A DNA stretch of 64,000 nt, taken from Alteromonadaceae bacterium. GTDB lineage: Bacteria > Pseudomonadota > Gammaproteobacteria > Enterobacterales > Alteromonadaceae. Shown one piece after another: positions 25,983 through 36,549 of this stretch (position 1 is its first letter; every line of letters begins with the position of its first letter). The notes beneath the pieces are model-generated. The model did no database searches. It saw only the letters and a list, made by a program, of their open reading frames with translations, and was not told where the DNA came from. The position numbers were made by a program, and so were the translations under genes. Location: the NCBI GenBank assembly GCA_013216015.1, contig JABSOI010000002.1, positions 25,622 to 89,621 of the forward strand, read 5' to 3'.

Positions 25983-27650
25983 CTAAAGCCCCAAAACCTG
26001 CTTACCTTGTTTAAATACTATATCCACAGGGATATTGGCTGTTTCTAAACGTGCTAAACTTTCTGCTAATGAACTTGTAATAATACCGCTTGTAGTAACT
26101 AGCTTGTCGACTCCTTGATAATCGCCATTACCTTGCAAAGTTAGAATAAGCTTTGATAAAGAATTTACCGCAGCAGTCATTTTTTCAACATTTATGCTAT
26201 AAAGCCCTTGTTCATTACGGCTGAAGGCACCGTGTTCAGCAAAGTAATTAAATCGCACCATATTAGCCTTACCGTGAGCTGAACTGGCTCCAAAACGTAC
26301 TGAGCGGAATATACCAGTCAGGAAGGTTGTGTAATAATCTTCGAGTATACCTTCTGTAATTGCGCCTTTAGCGAGTAATTGACGGATCATGTAAAGGCCT
26401 AATATATCGGCTTTACCTTCTTCCAATGCAGATGCATGCTCTTTCAATGCCTGACGTACTGTCCCTTTGTTATTTAACGTATTTTTTATACCTAAACCAT
26501 GAGCAACTTCGTGAAACATGGTATTGGCAAAAAAGGCGTTGAAAGTAACGTTTTTACGTTGCTCCGGCACGATCAAGGTGTCTGTAATTGGTAACATGAT
26601 CGCATCAAACTTAGCACGCATAGCATTCTTAAGTTGTAAACGACGGGTACCTTTCTTCAGTTGTACTTGTTCATCATTGGGTAGGTTAATGGCAATGGTT
26701 TTACTGCCTGCATTAGAATGACCAGCGTAGAAAATAACGTCATAGGCATTTAAATCGGCATCAGAACCTGGTACTTCAGCTTTGTATTTTTTTTCTACAG
26801 GAAGATTTATTTGTAACTCAGGCAAGTATTGAGCGTATTTAGCTAATTTTTTGCTCCAGGATAAATCTTTGAGTAATACGTAAGATTCAAAAGCTGCACG
26901 ATAGCCGAATAATTGATCTTCATAGGTTTCAATTGGACCAATAACTACATCAATAGGGTTATTTTTCATATCCATCCATGCAAAATCTGAAGCTTGATAT
27001 TCATCTGTGCGTAATGCTTGTGCACGTATGGTTAAATAATTGGCAAACTCTTTATCATCTGCAAAGTTTGCTGCTTTCTCTAAAATCACCGCAACGCGAT
27101 TAATTTCATCAGCATAAGCTTCTGAATAGCTGACGGTTATCAATCCACCTTCATCATTACGACGAACTAGAGAATACAGTCCTTTTTTATCGGCAAAGTC
27201 GGTTTGTTCAAATTCACTTTTGCTCATGTCTGCAGGATAAAATTCAGCGCCGTGGTTTTTGTCCTTAAAATTACTTAGAAAAGTTTTATCACCCGCTAAT
27301 CTGTCCCAAGGACCATAATTTACTTCGGCAAAATGACGAACTTTTTCATCTTTAATGCTGGCGAGAAAACTTATTTTGTTTTGTCCAAATGCTTGTTGCC
27401 AAAAAAGATCATCTATAATCTCTGAAGCTTCTATAAGCAGGGATAACATTTGTTTTTGATTGCTGGAATACTGACTTAAGTCAGCGGTTAAAGTGACAGT
27501 TTTATAAATGTCCAGTCTATTGTTATGCTCAGGTAATAATGTAGGTGCTAATATGGTTGCAGCTTTATTTTTATTTTCGTTCTGTGCGTCACAAGCGCTT
27601 AGTGCGCCTGATACTACGATAAATACCGCGGCAATTTTTGTTAATTTCAT
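25983..27650 (-). CDS. M49 (dipeptidyl-peptidase III-like) zinc lipoprotein
   Basis: A 555-aa predicted lipoprotein (lipobox LSAC, about residue 19). The catalytic core shows MFHEVAHGLG near residue 380 and HASALEEGKADILGLY about 35 residues later, the zinc and glutamate motifs of the M49 family. Eukaryotic DPP III has the unusual six-residue HEXXXH; here it reads HEVAH, the normal five-residue HEXXH form seen in bacterial relatives. Dipeptide release from the N terminus of oligopeptides is the family activity, but some bacterial members are only described as Zn-dependent hydrolases. Single gene. Confidence 0.82.
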   Translation of the reverse strand: MKLTKIAAVFIVVSGALSACDAQNENKNKAATILAPTLLPEHNNRLDIYKTVTLTADLSQYSSNQKQMLSLLIEASEIIDDLFWQQAFGQNKISFLASIKDEKVRHFAEVNYGPWDRLAGDKTFLSNFKDKNHGAEFYPADMSKSEFEQTDFADKKGLYSLVRRNDEGGLITVSYSEAYADEINRVAVILEKAANFADDKEFANYLTIRAQALRTDEYQASDFAWMDMKNNPIDVVIGPIETYEDQLFGYRAAFESYVLLKDLSWSKKLAKYAQYLPELQINLPVEKKYKAEVPGSDADLNAYDVIFYAGHSNAGSKTIAINLPNDEQVQLKKGTRRLQLKNAMRAKFDAIMLPITDTLIVPEQRKNVTFNAFFANTMFHEVAHGLGIKNTLNNKGTVRQALKEHASALEEGKADILGLYMIRQLLAKGAITEGILEDYYTTFLTGIFRSVRFGASSAHGKANMVRFNYFAEHGAFSRNEQGLYSINVEKMTAAVNSLSKLILTLQGNGDYQGVDKLVTTSGIITSSLAESLARLETANIPVDIVFKQGKQVLGL

Positions 27651-27716
27651 TAGTTTAGTCTCTTATTAAGTACGGTTAGAGACTAAGAAAAAATGTTAGT
27701 AAGCGCAAGTAATTAA

Positions 27717-27858
27717 TACCATTACATTAATTAATTGACCATTTCAAATAGTCAAAATCTTTACTGGTAGAGTGGTATTTTAATCCCAAAAGCCAGCAAT
27801 TAGTCAATCAGGCGCAATATATTCTAATTGAATATTGCTTGATTTATAACAATTGGTA
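27717..27858. repeat. Diverged TACCATT inverted-repeat element, reversed (142 bp)
   Basis: Ends TACCATTACATTAATTAATTG and CAATTGGTA with flanks TAA (27714-27716) and TTA (27859-27861). Its interior GCCAGCAATTAGTCAATCAGGCGC is the reverse complement of the GCGCCTGATTGA...GCTGGC core of the copies at 11861 and 17599. Confidence 0.7.
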
Positions 27859-27886
27859 TTAACAACAGAGGAGGTAAAAAACAGGC

Positions 27887-27917
27887 AAAAAAAAACTGAC
27901 ATAAGTCAGTTTTTTTA
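27887..27917. terminator. Bidirectional terminator after rpsT
   Basis: A run of A, ACTGAC, ATAA loop, GTCAGT and a run of T form a perfect stem with T tracts on both strands. It lies 57 bp after the rpsT stop codon on the minus strand. Confidence 0.88.
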
Positions 27918-27973
27918 AAATTAGTCATAAAGTTTAATGCAATGTATAAAGCTATAGAGTTTACAGATATAAA

Positions 27974-28234
27974 CTAAAGCGCTTTAATTGCTGCATTTAA
28001 ACGGCTCTTAGAACGAGCTGCTTTATTTTTATGAATAAGACCTTTGCTTGCAAAACGATCAAGGATCGGTATAGCAGAAGCAAATTCTTGTGTTGCTTTT
28101 TCTTTGTCACCGGCTTCGATAGCTGCGATTACTTTTTTTAATAAAGTGCGCATCATTGAGCGACGGCTTGCATTATGTTGACGGCGCTTTTCAGATGTAA
28201 TTGCGCGCTTCTTAGCAGACTTTGAGTTAGCCAA
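27974..28234 (-). CDS. rpsT: 30S ribosomal protein S20
   Basis: An 86-aa basic protein starting [21 protein letters not shown], with [20 protein letters not shown], and ending [20 protein letters not shown]: full-length S20, which binds the 5' domain of 16S rRNA. It is divergent from murJ as in many gammaproteobacteria, where the rpsT/murJ-ribF-ileS-lspA order is conserved. GGAG ribosome site before ATG. Confidence 0.97.
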   Translation of the reverse strand: MANSKSAKKRAITSEKRRQHNASRRSMMRTLLKKVIAAIEAGDKEKATQEFASAIPILDRFASKGLIHKNKAARSKSRLNAAIKAL

Positions 28235-28609
28235 GGTGAACTCCTAAAAATGATTTAATTAAGCTTAAATTTAAGGCGACGAAATATGCCTGTTTTTATA
28301 TAAATTGTCAAATGATTTCTACCGTTAAATTCTCTTTATTGGGATCTAACAGTATCTATCACTGACTAATATTGTGAATGGCGGCAAGTATACATGGTTT
28401 GTGGGTTAATACCAATCGAGCCAATGAAATGTTCGTTTAATTGATTGGTTAGAGTGTATTGGTTTTGAGTGTATTAGTAACAGGGTATATTTATTTTCTT
28501 GTTTATGAATATAAAATAAATACATAATAGAGTGCAAATAAGACTGGTAAAGATAATCAAGTTATCTTATCTGTGTATAAATCCCCATAAATTTTCAATG
28601 AGGTTTTTT

Positions 28610-30184
28610 TTGAGTAAAAAATTAATCAGGTCAGGATTGATCGTAAGTATCATGACTTTTATTTCCCGTATACTTGGTTTGGTCCGTGATGTGGTAATTG
28701 CCAATATCATGGGGGCAGGGGCGTCAGCGGATGTATTTCTTGTTGCTAATAAAATCCCTAATTTTTTACGTCGTTTGTTTGCTGAAGGTGCTTTTGCACA
28801 GGCTTTTATTCCAGTATTAAGTGAATATCAGGAAAAGGATGAATTAAACGGAACGAATGAAACCCGGCAATTAATCGCACAAGCGTCTGGAACATTGGGT
28901 GTTATTATTACCCTGGTAACTTTATTCGGTATGCTGGCTTCGCCCTTGATTATGATTTTATTTGGTGGCGGTTGGTATGCTGATTGGTTAAATGATGGTC
29001 CTGACAGTGGCAAATATGAATTAGCATCAACTTTACTTAAAATTACTTTTCCCTATTTGTGGTTTATCAGTTTTACAGCACTTGCTGGAGCTATTTTAAA
29101 TACTTTAGGAAAGTTTGCTGTTTCAGCATTTACTCCTGTTTTACTGAATATTTGTATCATTTTAATGGCTGTTTATGGCTCGTCTTCCTTTGAGGAACCC
29201 GCTTTCGCTTTGGCGTGGGGTGTTTTTTTAGGGGGACTGGTACAGTTTATTTTTCAAATTCCTTTTTTAATTCAAGCGAAGGTTTTTGTTAAGCCTCAGT
29301 GGGGATGGTCTTCACCCGGGCTTATTAAAATGCGTCGTTTAATGTTACCTGCCATTTTTGGTGTTTCAGTAACCCAAATTAATTTATTACTCGATACTCA
29401 AATAGCTACCTGGCTTGTTACCGGATCTCCTAGTTGGTTGTATTACGCTGATCGCTTGTTAGAATTTCCCCTTGGGTTATTTGGTATTGGTATCGCAACT
29501 GTAATATTACCAAGTTTAGCTAAGTTACATACTCGAAAAAATGACGATGAATTCACTCAGACACTGGATTGGGGTATTCGAATTGTCAGTTTATTTGGTT
29601 GGCCTGCATTGGCGGGATTAATGGTTTTGGCACAACCGATAATTATGGTGCTGTTTATGCGGGGTGAATTTAGCCAGCATGATGTTATTCAAGTTTCTTT
29701 TGCTTTGTTTGCCTATATGTCTGGTTTAGTCAGCTTTATGTTTATTAAAGTATTGGCCCCGGGTTTTTATGCTCGCCATGATACTAAAACGCCGGTCAGA
29801 ATTGGTCTTAAAGCTATGGTGGCTAATATGGCATTAAACATAATGCTAGCGCCATTCCTGGGCTTTATTGGTTTAGCCCTTGCGACTACTTTGTCTGCAA
29901 CTTTAAATGCAGCGCTACTGTATCAAGGTTTAAAGCATCAAGGTGTTTATCAGTTTTCAAGAAAGACACGATTATATATTATGAAGTTATTAGTCTCTGC
30001 AGGCGTTATGGCTGCTGTGGTTTTTCAATTATCACCCCCATTTGAAATTTGGCTCGAATTAAGTTTTATTCAACAGGTGAGTAAACTTATATTCTGTATT
30101 ACGTGCGGGGCGTTAAGTTATTTTTCTTGTATTTTTGTTTTTGGTATTCGCTTGCAAGATATTAAATTAAGCTCGGCAGGATAA
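28610..30184 (+). CDS. murJ: Lipid II flippase MurJ
   Basis: A 524-aa MOP-superfamily membrane protein with about 14 TM segments that flips lipid II for peptidoglycan synthesis. Key features are IMTFISRILGLVRDVVIA, FRRLFAEGAFAQAFIPVL-type segment and WLYYADRLLEFPLGLFGIGIATVILP. The frame stays open back to 28532, but a GAGG at 28600-28603 sits six bases before TTG 28610 (MSKKLIRSG), which fits the family N terminus; ATG 28598 lies inside that ribosome site. First gene of the murJ-ribF-ileS-lspA cluster. Confidence 0.93.
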   Translation: MSKKLIRSGLIVSIMTFISRILGLVRDVVIANIMGAGASADVFLVANKIPNFLRRLFAEGAFAQAFIPVLSEYQEKDELNGTNETRQLIAQASGTLGVIITLVTLFGMLASPLIMILFGGGWYADWLNDGPDSGKYELASTLLKITFPYLWFISFTALAGAILNTLGKFAVSAFTPVLLNICIILMAVYGSSSFEEPAFALAWGVFLGGLVQFIFQIPFLIQAKVFVKPQWGWSSPGLIKMRRLMLPAIFGVSVTQINLLLDTQIATWLVTGSPSWLYYADRLLEFPLGLFGIGIATVILPSLAKLHTRKNDDEFTQTLDWGIRIVSLFGWPALAGLMVLAQPIIMVLFMRGEFSQHDVIQVSFALFAYMSGLVSFMFIKVLAPGFYARHDTKTPVRIGLKAMVANMALNIMLAPFLGFIGLALATTLSATLNAALLYQGLKHQGVYQFSRKTRLYIMKLLVSAGVMAAVVFQLSPPFEIWLELSFIQQVSKLIFCITCGALSYFSCIFVFGIRLQDIKLSSAG

Positions 30185-30344
30185 ATATTTCGATCAAATT
30201 GCTTATCTATGCTGATTCTTCTTGCATACTGATATATAATTCGACAGTTTTTATGTTCTTTAATGGTTATTAACATTTTGGATAGTCGTTAATTTCAGTT
30301 AATATTTTCCTTTAAATACTTTTTAAGCAAGGTTACGTCGTAAA

Positions 30345-31310
30345 ATGCAGTTAGTTCGTGGTATACACAATATTAAGCCTGCTGATTATGGTTGCGTTTT
30401 AACCATAGGTAATTTCGACGGTGTTCATTTAGGTCACCGTAAAGTTATCGCTGCTTTGGTGGCTAAAGCAAAAGCATTGAATTGTGTTGCCGCTGTGTTG
30501 GTATTTGAACCCCAGCCTCTAGAGTTATTTTCTCCAGAAATGGCACCAGCTCGGTTATATCGTTTACGTGACAAATATAATTTACTGGAAAGCCTTGGTG
30601 TTGAACGACTAATTTGCGTTAATTTTAATAACAAATTTGCCAGTCAAAGTGCTGAACGATTTATTGAACATTTATTGGTAAAAAACTTAGGAATTAAGCA
30701 TTTAATTGTTGGTGATGATTTTCATTTTGGTAAAAATCGTACCGGTAATTTTAATATGCTTTGTCAAGCGGGCAAAAAGTTTGGTTTTGCTGTTTCAGAT
30801 ACCGCCAGCTATAAAGTCTCCAACTGCAGAATTAGCAGTACCGAAATTCGCTATGCTTTAGAACAAGATAAATTAGCTGATGCTGAAAGTATGCTTGGAC
30901 GCCCTTATTCTATAATGGGCCGAGTATTTCATGGTGATAAACGAGGAAGACAACTAGGTTTCCCAACGGCAAATGTATTGTTAAAACGGCTGCTGTCACC
31001 TGTTAGTGGTGTTTATGCCGTGCAAGTAAACCTGCTAGAAAGTAATACAAACGAAATATTTTATGGTGTAGCCAATATTGGTGCTAGACCTACAGTTGCT
31101 GGGATAAGGCAACAACTTGAAGTACATATTTTTGATTTTGATGCTGATTTATATGGGCAGACGATAGAAGTGATAATGTTGAAAAAACTTCGTGCAGAAA
31201 TGAAGTTTGATTCATTATCCAGTTTGACTCAACAAATCAGCAAAGACAGTGAGCAAGCCCGTATTTTTGTTAAAAATAGTTTACAAGAAAATACGCAATA
31301 TTCTTTTTAG
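30345..31310 (+). CDS. ribF: Bifunctional riboflavin kinase/FAD synthetase
   Basis: A 321-aa bifunctional enzyme that makes FMN and then FAD from riboflavin. The N-terminal adenylyltransferase has TIGNFDGVHLGHRKVI and the ISSTEIR motif; the C-terminal flavokinase has GDKRGRQLGFPTANV with the substrate PTAN motif and LEVHIFDFDADLYG. It is followed 31 bp later by ileS, the usual order. Its stop codon is duplicated within a 13-bp tandem repeat. Confidence 0.96.
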   Translation: MQLVRGIHNIKPADYGCVLTIGNFDGVHLGHRKVIAALVAKAKALNCVAAVLVFEPQPLELFSPEMAPARLYRLRDKYNLLESLGVERLICVNFNNKFASQSAERFIEHLLVKNLGIKHLIVGDDFHFGKNRTGNFNMLCQAGKKFGFAVSDTASYKVSNCRISSTEIRYALEQDKLADAESMLGRPYSIMGRVFHGDKRGRQLGFPTANVLLKRLLSPVSGVYAVQVNLLESNTNEIFYGVANIGARPTVAGIRQQLEVHIFDFDADLYGQTIEVIMLKKLRAEMKFDSLSSLTQQISKDSEQARIFVKNSLQENTQYSF

Positions 31311-31329
31311 AGTCGGTTTTTAGATACGG
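31304..31329 (+). repeat. 13-bp duplication containing the ribF stop codon
   Basis: TTTTTAGAGTCGG followed by TTTTTAGATACGG. The TAG of the first copy (31308-31310) ends ribF; the second repeats it one frame over, just before the ileS ribosome site region. Confidence 0.8.
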
Positions 31330-31341
31330 ATAATATTTTAA

Positions 31342-34191
31342 ATGAGTGATTACAAACATACCTTGAATTTACCATCTACCTCTTTCGCGATGAAAGGTAA
31401 TATGGCAAATCGTGAACCACAGATGCTGAAAGATTGGGCGGAAAAAGATCTTTATGGTCAGATCCGTGCCGCCAAAAAAGGTAAAAAATCATTTATTTTA
31501 CATGATGGACCTCCTTACGCGAATGGTAATATTCACTTAGGACATGCGTTAAATAAAATTTTAAAAGATATTATCGTAAAATCAAAAACGTTATCTGATT
31601 ATAACTCACCCTATGTGCCTGGTTGGGATTGTCATGGTTTACCGATTGAATTAATGGTTGAAAAGAAAGTCGGTAAACCAGGTCATAAAGTTTCAGCCAG
31701 TGTTTTTCGTGAAAAGTGTCGGGAATATGCAGCTAAACAGGTTAATGGACAGCGAGAAGATTTCAAACGTTTAGGTATTTTTGGTGATTGGGATAAACCT
31801 TATTTAACCATGGATTTTGATACTGAAGCCAATATTATCCGCGCTTTAGGCAAAATCGCAGAAAATGGTCACTTGCATCAAGGTTTCAAACCTGTTCATT
31901 GGTGTACAGATTGTGGTTCATCTTTGGCTGAAGCTGAAGTGGAATACCAAGATAAACAATCACCAGCAATTGATGTGGCTTTTAAAGTATTGGAAGAAAC
32001 CGTTGCCGATAAATTTTCACATCCTGAAAATCATGCGGGTGAAGGTGAACTTTCTATAGTTATCTGGACAACAACTCCTTGGACATTACCCGCTAACCGC
32101 GCTGTATCCGTTCATCCTGATGTTGAATATACTTTGGTGCAGTGTGAAACTGAAAAAGGTAATAAGCGTTTAATTATAGCGTCTGACTTGGTTAGCTCAT
32201 GTATGGATCGTTTTGGTATTGATAAATATCATGCACTGGGTTTTTGTAAAGGTAGTGAGCTGGATTTAGTACAGATCAAACATCCGTTTTATGATTTTAC
32301 TGTGCCTATTATTTTAGGTGATCATGTTACCACTGAATCAGGCACAGGTTGTGTGCATACGGCCCCTGGTCATGGTGTAGAAGATTTTGTTGTTGGTAAG
32401 CAATACGATTTGGAAGTTGCTAATCCTGTTGGTGCCAATGGCGTTTATTTAGCAGATACACCACTGTTCGCCGGACAACATGTGTTTAAAGCGAATGCCA
32501 ATGTCATTGAAGTATTGAAAGAGCACGGCGCTTTGTTGCACCATCATGCTATTGAGCATTCTTATCCACATTGCTGGCGTCATAAAACACCACTTATTTT
32601 CCGCGCAACACCACAATGGTTTATTAGCATGGACAAGCAGAAGTTACGTGACGCTTCTTTAGCTGAAATTAAAAATACCCAGTGGATCCCTGATTGGGGA
32701 CAAAGAAGAATTGAATTAATGGTGGAAGGCCGCCCTGATTGGTGTATTTCTCGTCAGAGAACCTGGGGTGTACCAATGGCTTTGTTTATTCATAAAGATA
32801 CAGGTGCTTTGCATCCCCGTAGTATTGAATTGATAGAACAGGTGGCTAAACGTGTAGAGAAATCAGGTATTCAAGCTTGGTTTGATATGGATGCCTCAGA
32901 ATTGATTGGCGAAGATGCTAAAGAATACGTCAAAGTAGCTGATACTTTAGATGTTTGGTTTGATTCGGGCGTTACGCATTCTTCTGTTATTGAAGCACGT
33001 GACGAATTTGATGGCCCTGCTGACATATATCTTGAAGGCTCTGATCAACATCGTGGTTGGTTTATGTCATCGATGATCTCAGCTGTAGCCATGAATGGTA
33101 AAGCACCGTACAAACAAGTGCTTACTCATGGTTTTACCGTTGATGTCAACGGTTATAAAATGTCTAAATCACTAGGCAATGTTATTACACCATCAGAAGT
33201 GACCAATAAACTGGGTGCAGATGTTCTTCGCTTATGGGTTGCTTCGGTTAACTATACGCAAGAAATTACTGTTTCAGATGAAATATTCAAACGCCAGGCA
33301 GACGCATATCGTCGTATTCGTAATACGTCACGTTTTTTACTTGCTAACTTAGCTGGTTTTGAACCGTCTCAACATACTGTTGCTTTTGATGAAATGGTGG
33401 CATTAGATCGCTGGGCAGTTGGTCGTGCTGCACAATTACAAGAAGAAATTGTTGCGGCTTACGATGAATATGAATTTCATAGTGTTGTTCACAAGTTAAT
33501 GAACTTCTGTACGAATGAGTTAGGTGGTTTCTATCTGGATATTATTAAGGATCGGCAGTATACATCGAAAACAGACAGTGTTACCCGTCGTTCGTGTCAA
33601 ACTGCTATTTATCTTATTGCCGAAGCTATGACCCGTTGGATGGCGCCCATTTTATCTTTCACAGCACAGGAAATTTGGAAAGCATTACCAAATGCAACTT
33701 CTGGACAGGAACGTGAAGAGTTTGTATTTACTGGTGTATGGTTTGATGGTTTAGAAAAATTACCTGAAAATACTGAATTGAACAATGATTATTGGAATGA
33801 TTTATTATTAGTTCGGACAGAAGTAAACAGAGTATTAGAGTTAGCCCGTAAGGAAAAACAACTCGGTAAAGCACTTGAAGCTCAAGTGACGTTATATGCG
33901 ACACAGGAATTAGCAACAAAATTGTTAGTTTTAGGAGAAGAGTTACGCTTTGTATTGATTACTTCACAAGCAACAGTTGAAATAGTGACATGTGCTCCAG
34001 ATAATGTAGAAGATATTAATGCTACAGAGGTTGAGGGTTTATGGTTGAAAGTTGCCCCTTCAACAGGGACTAAATGTGAACGTTGCTGGCATTTGACTGA
34101 TGATATTGGTCAACATGAAAGCCATACAGATATTTGTGGTCGTTGTATTACTAATATTGATGGCGTCGGCGAAGTTCGCCAATTTGCTTAA
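31342..34191 (+). CDS. ileS: Isoleucyl-tRNA synthetase
   Basis: A 949-aa class I synthetase. The HIGH-type motif appears as NIHLGH (about residue 67), the editing domain carries [13 protein letters not shown] and [12 protein letters not shown], the KMSKS motif is [10 protein letters not shown] (about residue 606), and the C-terminal zinc finger has CERCWH ... CGRC near residues 912-940. All are of the bacterial eukaryote-unlike (mupirocin-sensitive type) form. Full length, within murJ-ribF-ileS-lspA. Confidence 0.97.
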   Translation: MSDYKHTLNLPSTSFAMKGNMANREPQMLKDWAEKDLYGQIRAAKKGKKSFILHDGPPYANGNIHLGHALNKILKDIIVKSKTLSDYNSPYVPGWDCHGLPIELMVEKKVGKPGHKVSASVFREKCREYAAKQVNGQREDFKRLGIFGDWDKPYLTMDFDTEANIIRALGKIAENGHLHQGFKPVHWCTDCGSSLAEAEVEYQDKQSPAIDVAFKVLEETVADKFSHPENHAGEGELSIVIWTTTPWTLPANRAVSVHPDVEYTLVQCETEKGNKRLIIASDLVSSCMDRFGIDKYHALGFCKGSELDLVQIKHPFYDFTVPIILGDHVTTESGTGCVHTAPGHGVEDFVVGKQYDLEVANPVGANGVYLADTPLFAGQHVFKANANVIEVLKEHGALLHHHAIEHSYPHCWRHKTPLIFRATPQWFISMDKQKLRDASLAEIKNTQWIPDWGQRRIELMVEGRPDWCISRQRTWGVPMALFIHKDTGALHPRSIELIEQVAKRVEKSGIQAWFDMDASELIGEDAKEYVKVADTLDVWFDSGVTHSSVIEARDEFDGPADIYLEGSDQHRGWFMSSMISAVAMNGKAPYKQVLTHGFTVDVNGYKMSKSLGNVITPSEVTNKLGADVLRLWVASVNYTQEITVSDEIFKRQADAYRRIRNTSRFLLANLAGFEPSQHTVAFDEMVALDRWAVGRAAQLQEEIVAAYDEYEFHSVVHKLMNFCTNELGGFYLDIIKDRQYTSKTDSVTRRSCQTAIYLIAEAMTRWMAPILSFTAQEIWKALPNATSGQEREEFVFTGVWFDGLEKLPENTELNNDYWNDLLLVRTEVNRVLELARKEKQLGKALEAQVTLYATQELATKLLVLGEELRFVLITSQATVEIVTCAPDNVEDINATEVEGLWLKVAPSTGTKCERCWHLTDDIGQHESHTDICGRCITNIDGVGEVRQFA

Positions 34192-34256
34192 TGTCAGCTA
34201 ATATCAAGCAAACATCCGCAAATATATAATTTTACCTGAAGGTATATAGGTACTTT

Positions 34257-34290
34257 TATCACTTGTTGCAGTTACCTGTAATAAGTGATT
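34257..34290. other. Inverted repeat between ileS and lspA
   Basis: CACTTGTTGCAG and CTGTAATAAGTG pair at 10 of 12 positions around TTAC. No T run follows, so it may be an RNA stability or regulatory hairpin rather than a terminator. Confidence 0.35.
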
Positions 34291-34350
34291 TAAGTAAAAA
34301 ATTCAGTAAACTGCGACTATTTAGACAATAAGTCATGAGATACAACTACG

Positions 34351-34887
34351 ATGAATTCAAATATTTCCTCGATTAACAAATTACCTTTAAAACAATCAGG
34401 TTTGCGCTGGATTTGGCTGACTTTGATTTTTTTAGTGCTTGATCAAATAAGTAAACAATGGGTGGCGGGTTCAATGGAACTCTATCAATCTATTAATATT
34501 TTACCTTTTTTTAATATCAGCTATGTTCATAATCCTGGTGCAGCATTTAGCTTTCTTGCTGATCAAGGTGGCTGGCAGCGTTGGTTTTTTACAGCTATTG
34601 CCGCCATTGCGAGTATAATCTTTGTTGTTTGGATGGCTAAAATACCTAAAGAACAAAGAACATTAAGTATTGCCTTTGCCTTGATGTTAAGTGGAGCGTT
34701 AGGCAATTTAATTGATCGGGTTCTGTATGGTTATGTTATCGATTTTTTAGATTTTTATCTTGGTGGATCACATTGGCCAGCATTTAATGTGGCCGATTCG
34801 ATGATATTTATTGGTGCTGCTTTTATGATTGTTGATTCATTCAAGAGTCAAGCGGATGATAAAGATGCAACCAAAATCCAATCATAG
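34351..34887 (+). CDS. lspA: Lipoprotein signal peptidase
   Basis: A 178-aa inner-membrane aspartyl protease with four TM segments that removes lipoprotein signal peptides. The conserved blocks are VHNPGAAFSFL, GALGNLIDRV (catalytic Asp near residue 122) and FNVADSMIFIG (second catalytic Asp near 148). It serves the many lipoproteins in this window. The usual ileS-lspA-fkpB-ispH order holds, but a 214-bp repeat element lies between lspA and fkpB. Confidence 0.96.
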   Translation: MNSNISSINKLPLKQSGLRWIWLTLIFLVLDQISKQWVAGSMELYQSINILPFFNISYVHNPGAAFSFLADQGGWQRWFFTAIAAIASIIFVVWMAKIPKEQRTLSIAFALMLSGALGNLIDRVLYGYVIDFLDFYLGGSHWPAFNVADSMIFIGAAFMIVDSFKSQADDKDATKIQS

Positions 34888-34904
34888 AAAAAGTAGTGAA
34901 GTGA

Positions 34905-35118
34905 TACCAATTCCATAAATAAAGTGATCAATATTCAATGAGGATAAATTGCCAATAGTACAGGTTTTTTGCTCCTGGCAAAACCTAAGTACCTACATCG
35001 ACGTGCATGGATGCACTAATGCAGCGTAGGCATGGATGTCTAGGAGCTGCCATGTCGGCAACGCAGCTAGTGGTGATTTGACCATTTGAAGATGATCACT
35101 TTATTAATGGATTTGGTA
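34905..35118. repeat. TACCAATTCC inverted-repeat element with hairpin module (214 bp)
   Basis: Ends TACCAATTCCATAAATAAAGTG and CACTTTATTAATGGATTTGGTA; flanks TGA (34902-34904) and TGA (35119-35121), a clean 3-bp duplication. It carries the same internal hairpin module as the copy at 11861, joined on the left directly to TTGCCAATAGT, so the left junction differs while the right one (ATGTCGG then CAACG) is the same. It separates lspA from fkpB. Confidence 0.85.
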
Positions 35119-35149
35119 TGAGTTAAAAGTAATTGAAAGTAGTGAAAAG

Positions 35150-35599
35150 ATGAAAGAGACAGAAGCTGTAAATAAGCCAGTAGAAAAAAATTCCGAGATT
35201 ATTGTTCATATAACCATGAAACTTTCCGATGGTTCGGCGGCAGATAGTACTAAAGTAAATAATAAACCAGCAAAAATTATTATGGGCGACGAGAGTATTT
35301 CGCTCGCTTTTGAAGATCATTTATTAGGCATGAAAGCAGGTGAAAATAAAGAATTTATGCTCACGGCCGTAGATGCCTTCGGGGAATCTAACCCTGATAA
35401 TATCCATTATATGGATATCAACAAATTTAGCAGTGATGCACCGGCAAAAGTCGGAAATATTATTACATTTAGTCAGCCGGGAGGTGAATTACCCGGTATG
35501 ATTAAAGACGTTTCAGGTACATCGGTAACAGTTGATTTTAATCACCCTTTAGCAGGGCAAGATGTTACTTTTGTCATTGATCTTATTGAAGTGCTTTAG
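35150..35599 (+). CDS. fkpB: FKBP-type peptidyl-prolyl isomerase (SlpA-like)
   Basis: A 149-aa cytosolic SlyD/SlpA-type prolyl isomerase: IVHITMKLSDGSAADSTK, the FKBP strand with FEDHLLGMKAGENKEFMLTA around the inserted flap, and DFNHPLAGQDVTFVIDLIEVL at the end. It lacks the His-rich tail of SlyD. Between lspA and ispH, the standard position of fkpB; 20 bp precede ispH. Confidence 0.93.
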   Translation: MKETEAVNKPVEKNSEIIVHITMKLSDGSAADSTKVNNKPAKIIMGDESISLAFEDHLLGMKAGENKEFMLTAVDAFGESNPDNIHYMDINKFSSDAPAKVGNIITFSQPGGELPGMIKDVSGTSVTVDFNHPLAGQDVTFVIDLIEVL

Positions 35600-35619
35600 C
35601 GAAAAGGAGCAGGTAAATT

Positions 35620-36549
35620 ATGAAAATTATTTTAGCAAACCCTAGAGGTTTTTGTGCAGGGGTAGATCGGGCCATCAGTATTGTCGATCGTGCTTTAGAT
35701 TTGTTTTCTGCACCAATATATGTTCGTCATGAAGTGGTGCATAACAAATTTGTTGTAGATGGCTTAAAAAAGCGTGGTGCAATATTTGTTGAAGAATTAG
35801 ACGAAGTACCTGATGACGGTACAGTTATATTCAGTGCTCATGGAGTATCAAAAGCGGTTCGTAACCAGGCAAAACAACGTGGTTTGAAAGTATTTGATGC
35901 AACTTGTCCATTAGTCACTAAAGTTCATATGGAAGTCTCAAGAGCAAGTCGTCAATCTGTTGAATGCATTTTAATTGGTCATGCGGGACATCCTGAAGTT
36001 GAAGGCACAATGGGTCAGTATGAAAGTGAGGAAGGTGGCATTTATCTGGTTGAATCTGTTGAAGATGTTAATAAACTTAGCGTCAAAAATTCAGAAAAAT
36101 TATACTTTTCCAGCCAAACAACACTCTCTGTTGATGATACCAGCGATATAATCGATGCTTTAGTCACTAAATATCCAAAGATTGAAGGGCCACGTAAAGA
36201 TGATATTTGTTATGCTACTCAGAATCGACAAGATGCAGTAAGAGCTATAGCTTCAAAAGTAGATTTACTACTGGTTGTTGGTGCAAAAAACAGCTCGAAT
36301 TCTAACCGGTTGAGAGAAGTAGCTGAAAAGATGGGTACAACGGCTTATTTGATTGATACCGCAGATAATATTGAACCAGCATGGTTAGAATCAGTTAATT
36401 GTATTGGTGTAACCGCTGGAGCATCGGCCCCGGCTATTTTGGTGAAACAAGTGGTTGAAGCATTAAAAATCTTTGGTGGTCAAGAGGTTATTGAGCATGA
36501 AGGTCGTGAAGAAAATATTGTATTTGCACTACCTTCGCAGTTACGCTAA
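35620..36549 (+). CDS. ispH: 4-hydroxy-3-methylbut-2-enyl diphosphate reductase
   Basis: A 309-aa iron-sulphur enzyme making IPP and DMAPP in the last step of the MEP pathway. The three cluster cysteines lie in [11 protein letters not shown] (residue 12), [11 protein letters not shown] (about 96) and [11 protein letters not shown] (about 197); the catalytic glutamate is in [10 protein letters not shown]. Ribosome site AAGGAG precedes ATG. End of the core block; a repeat fragment follows. Confidence 0.97.
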   Translation: MKIILANPRGFCAGVDRAISIVDRALDLFSAPIYVRHEVVHNKFVVDGLKKRGAIFVEELDEVPDDGTVIFSAHGVSKAVRNQAKQRGLKVFDATCPLVTKVHMEVSRASRQSVECILIGHAGHPEVEGTMGQYESEEGGIYLVESVEDVNKLSVKNSEKLYFSSQTTLSVDDTSDIIDALVTKYPKIEGPRKDDICYATQNRQDAVRAIASKVDLLLVVGAKNSSNSNRLREVAEKMGTTAYLIDTADNIEPAWLESVNCIGVTAGASAPAILVKQVVEALKIFGGQEVIEHEGREENIVFALPSQLR

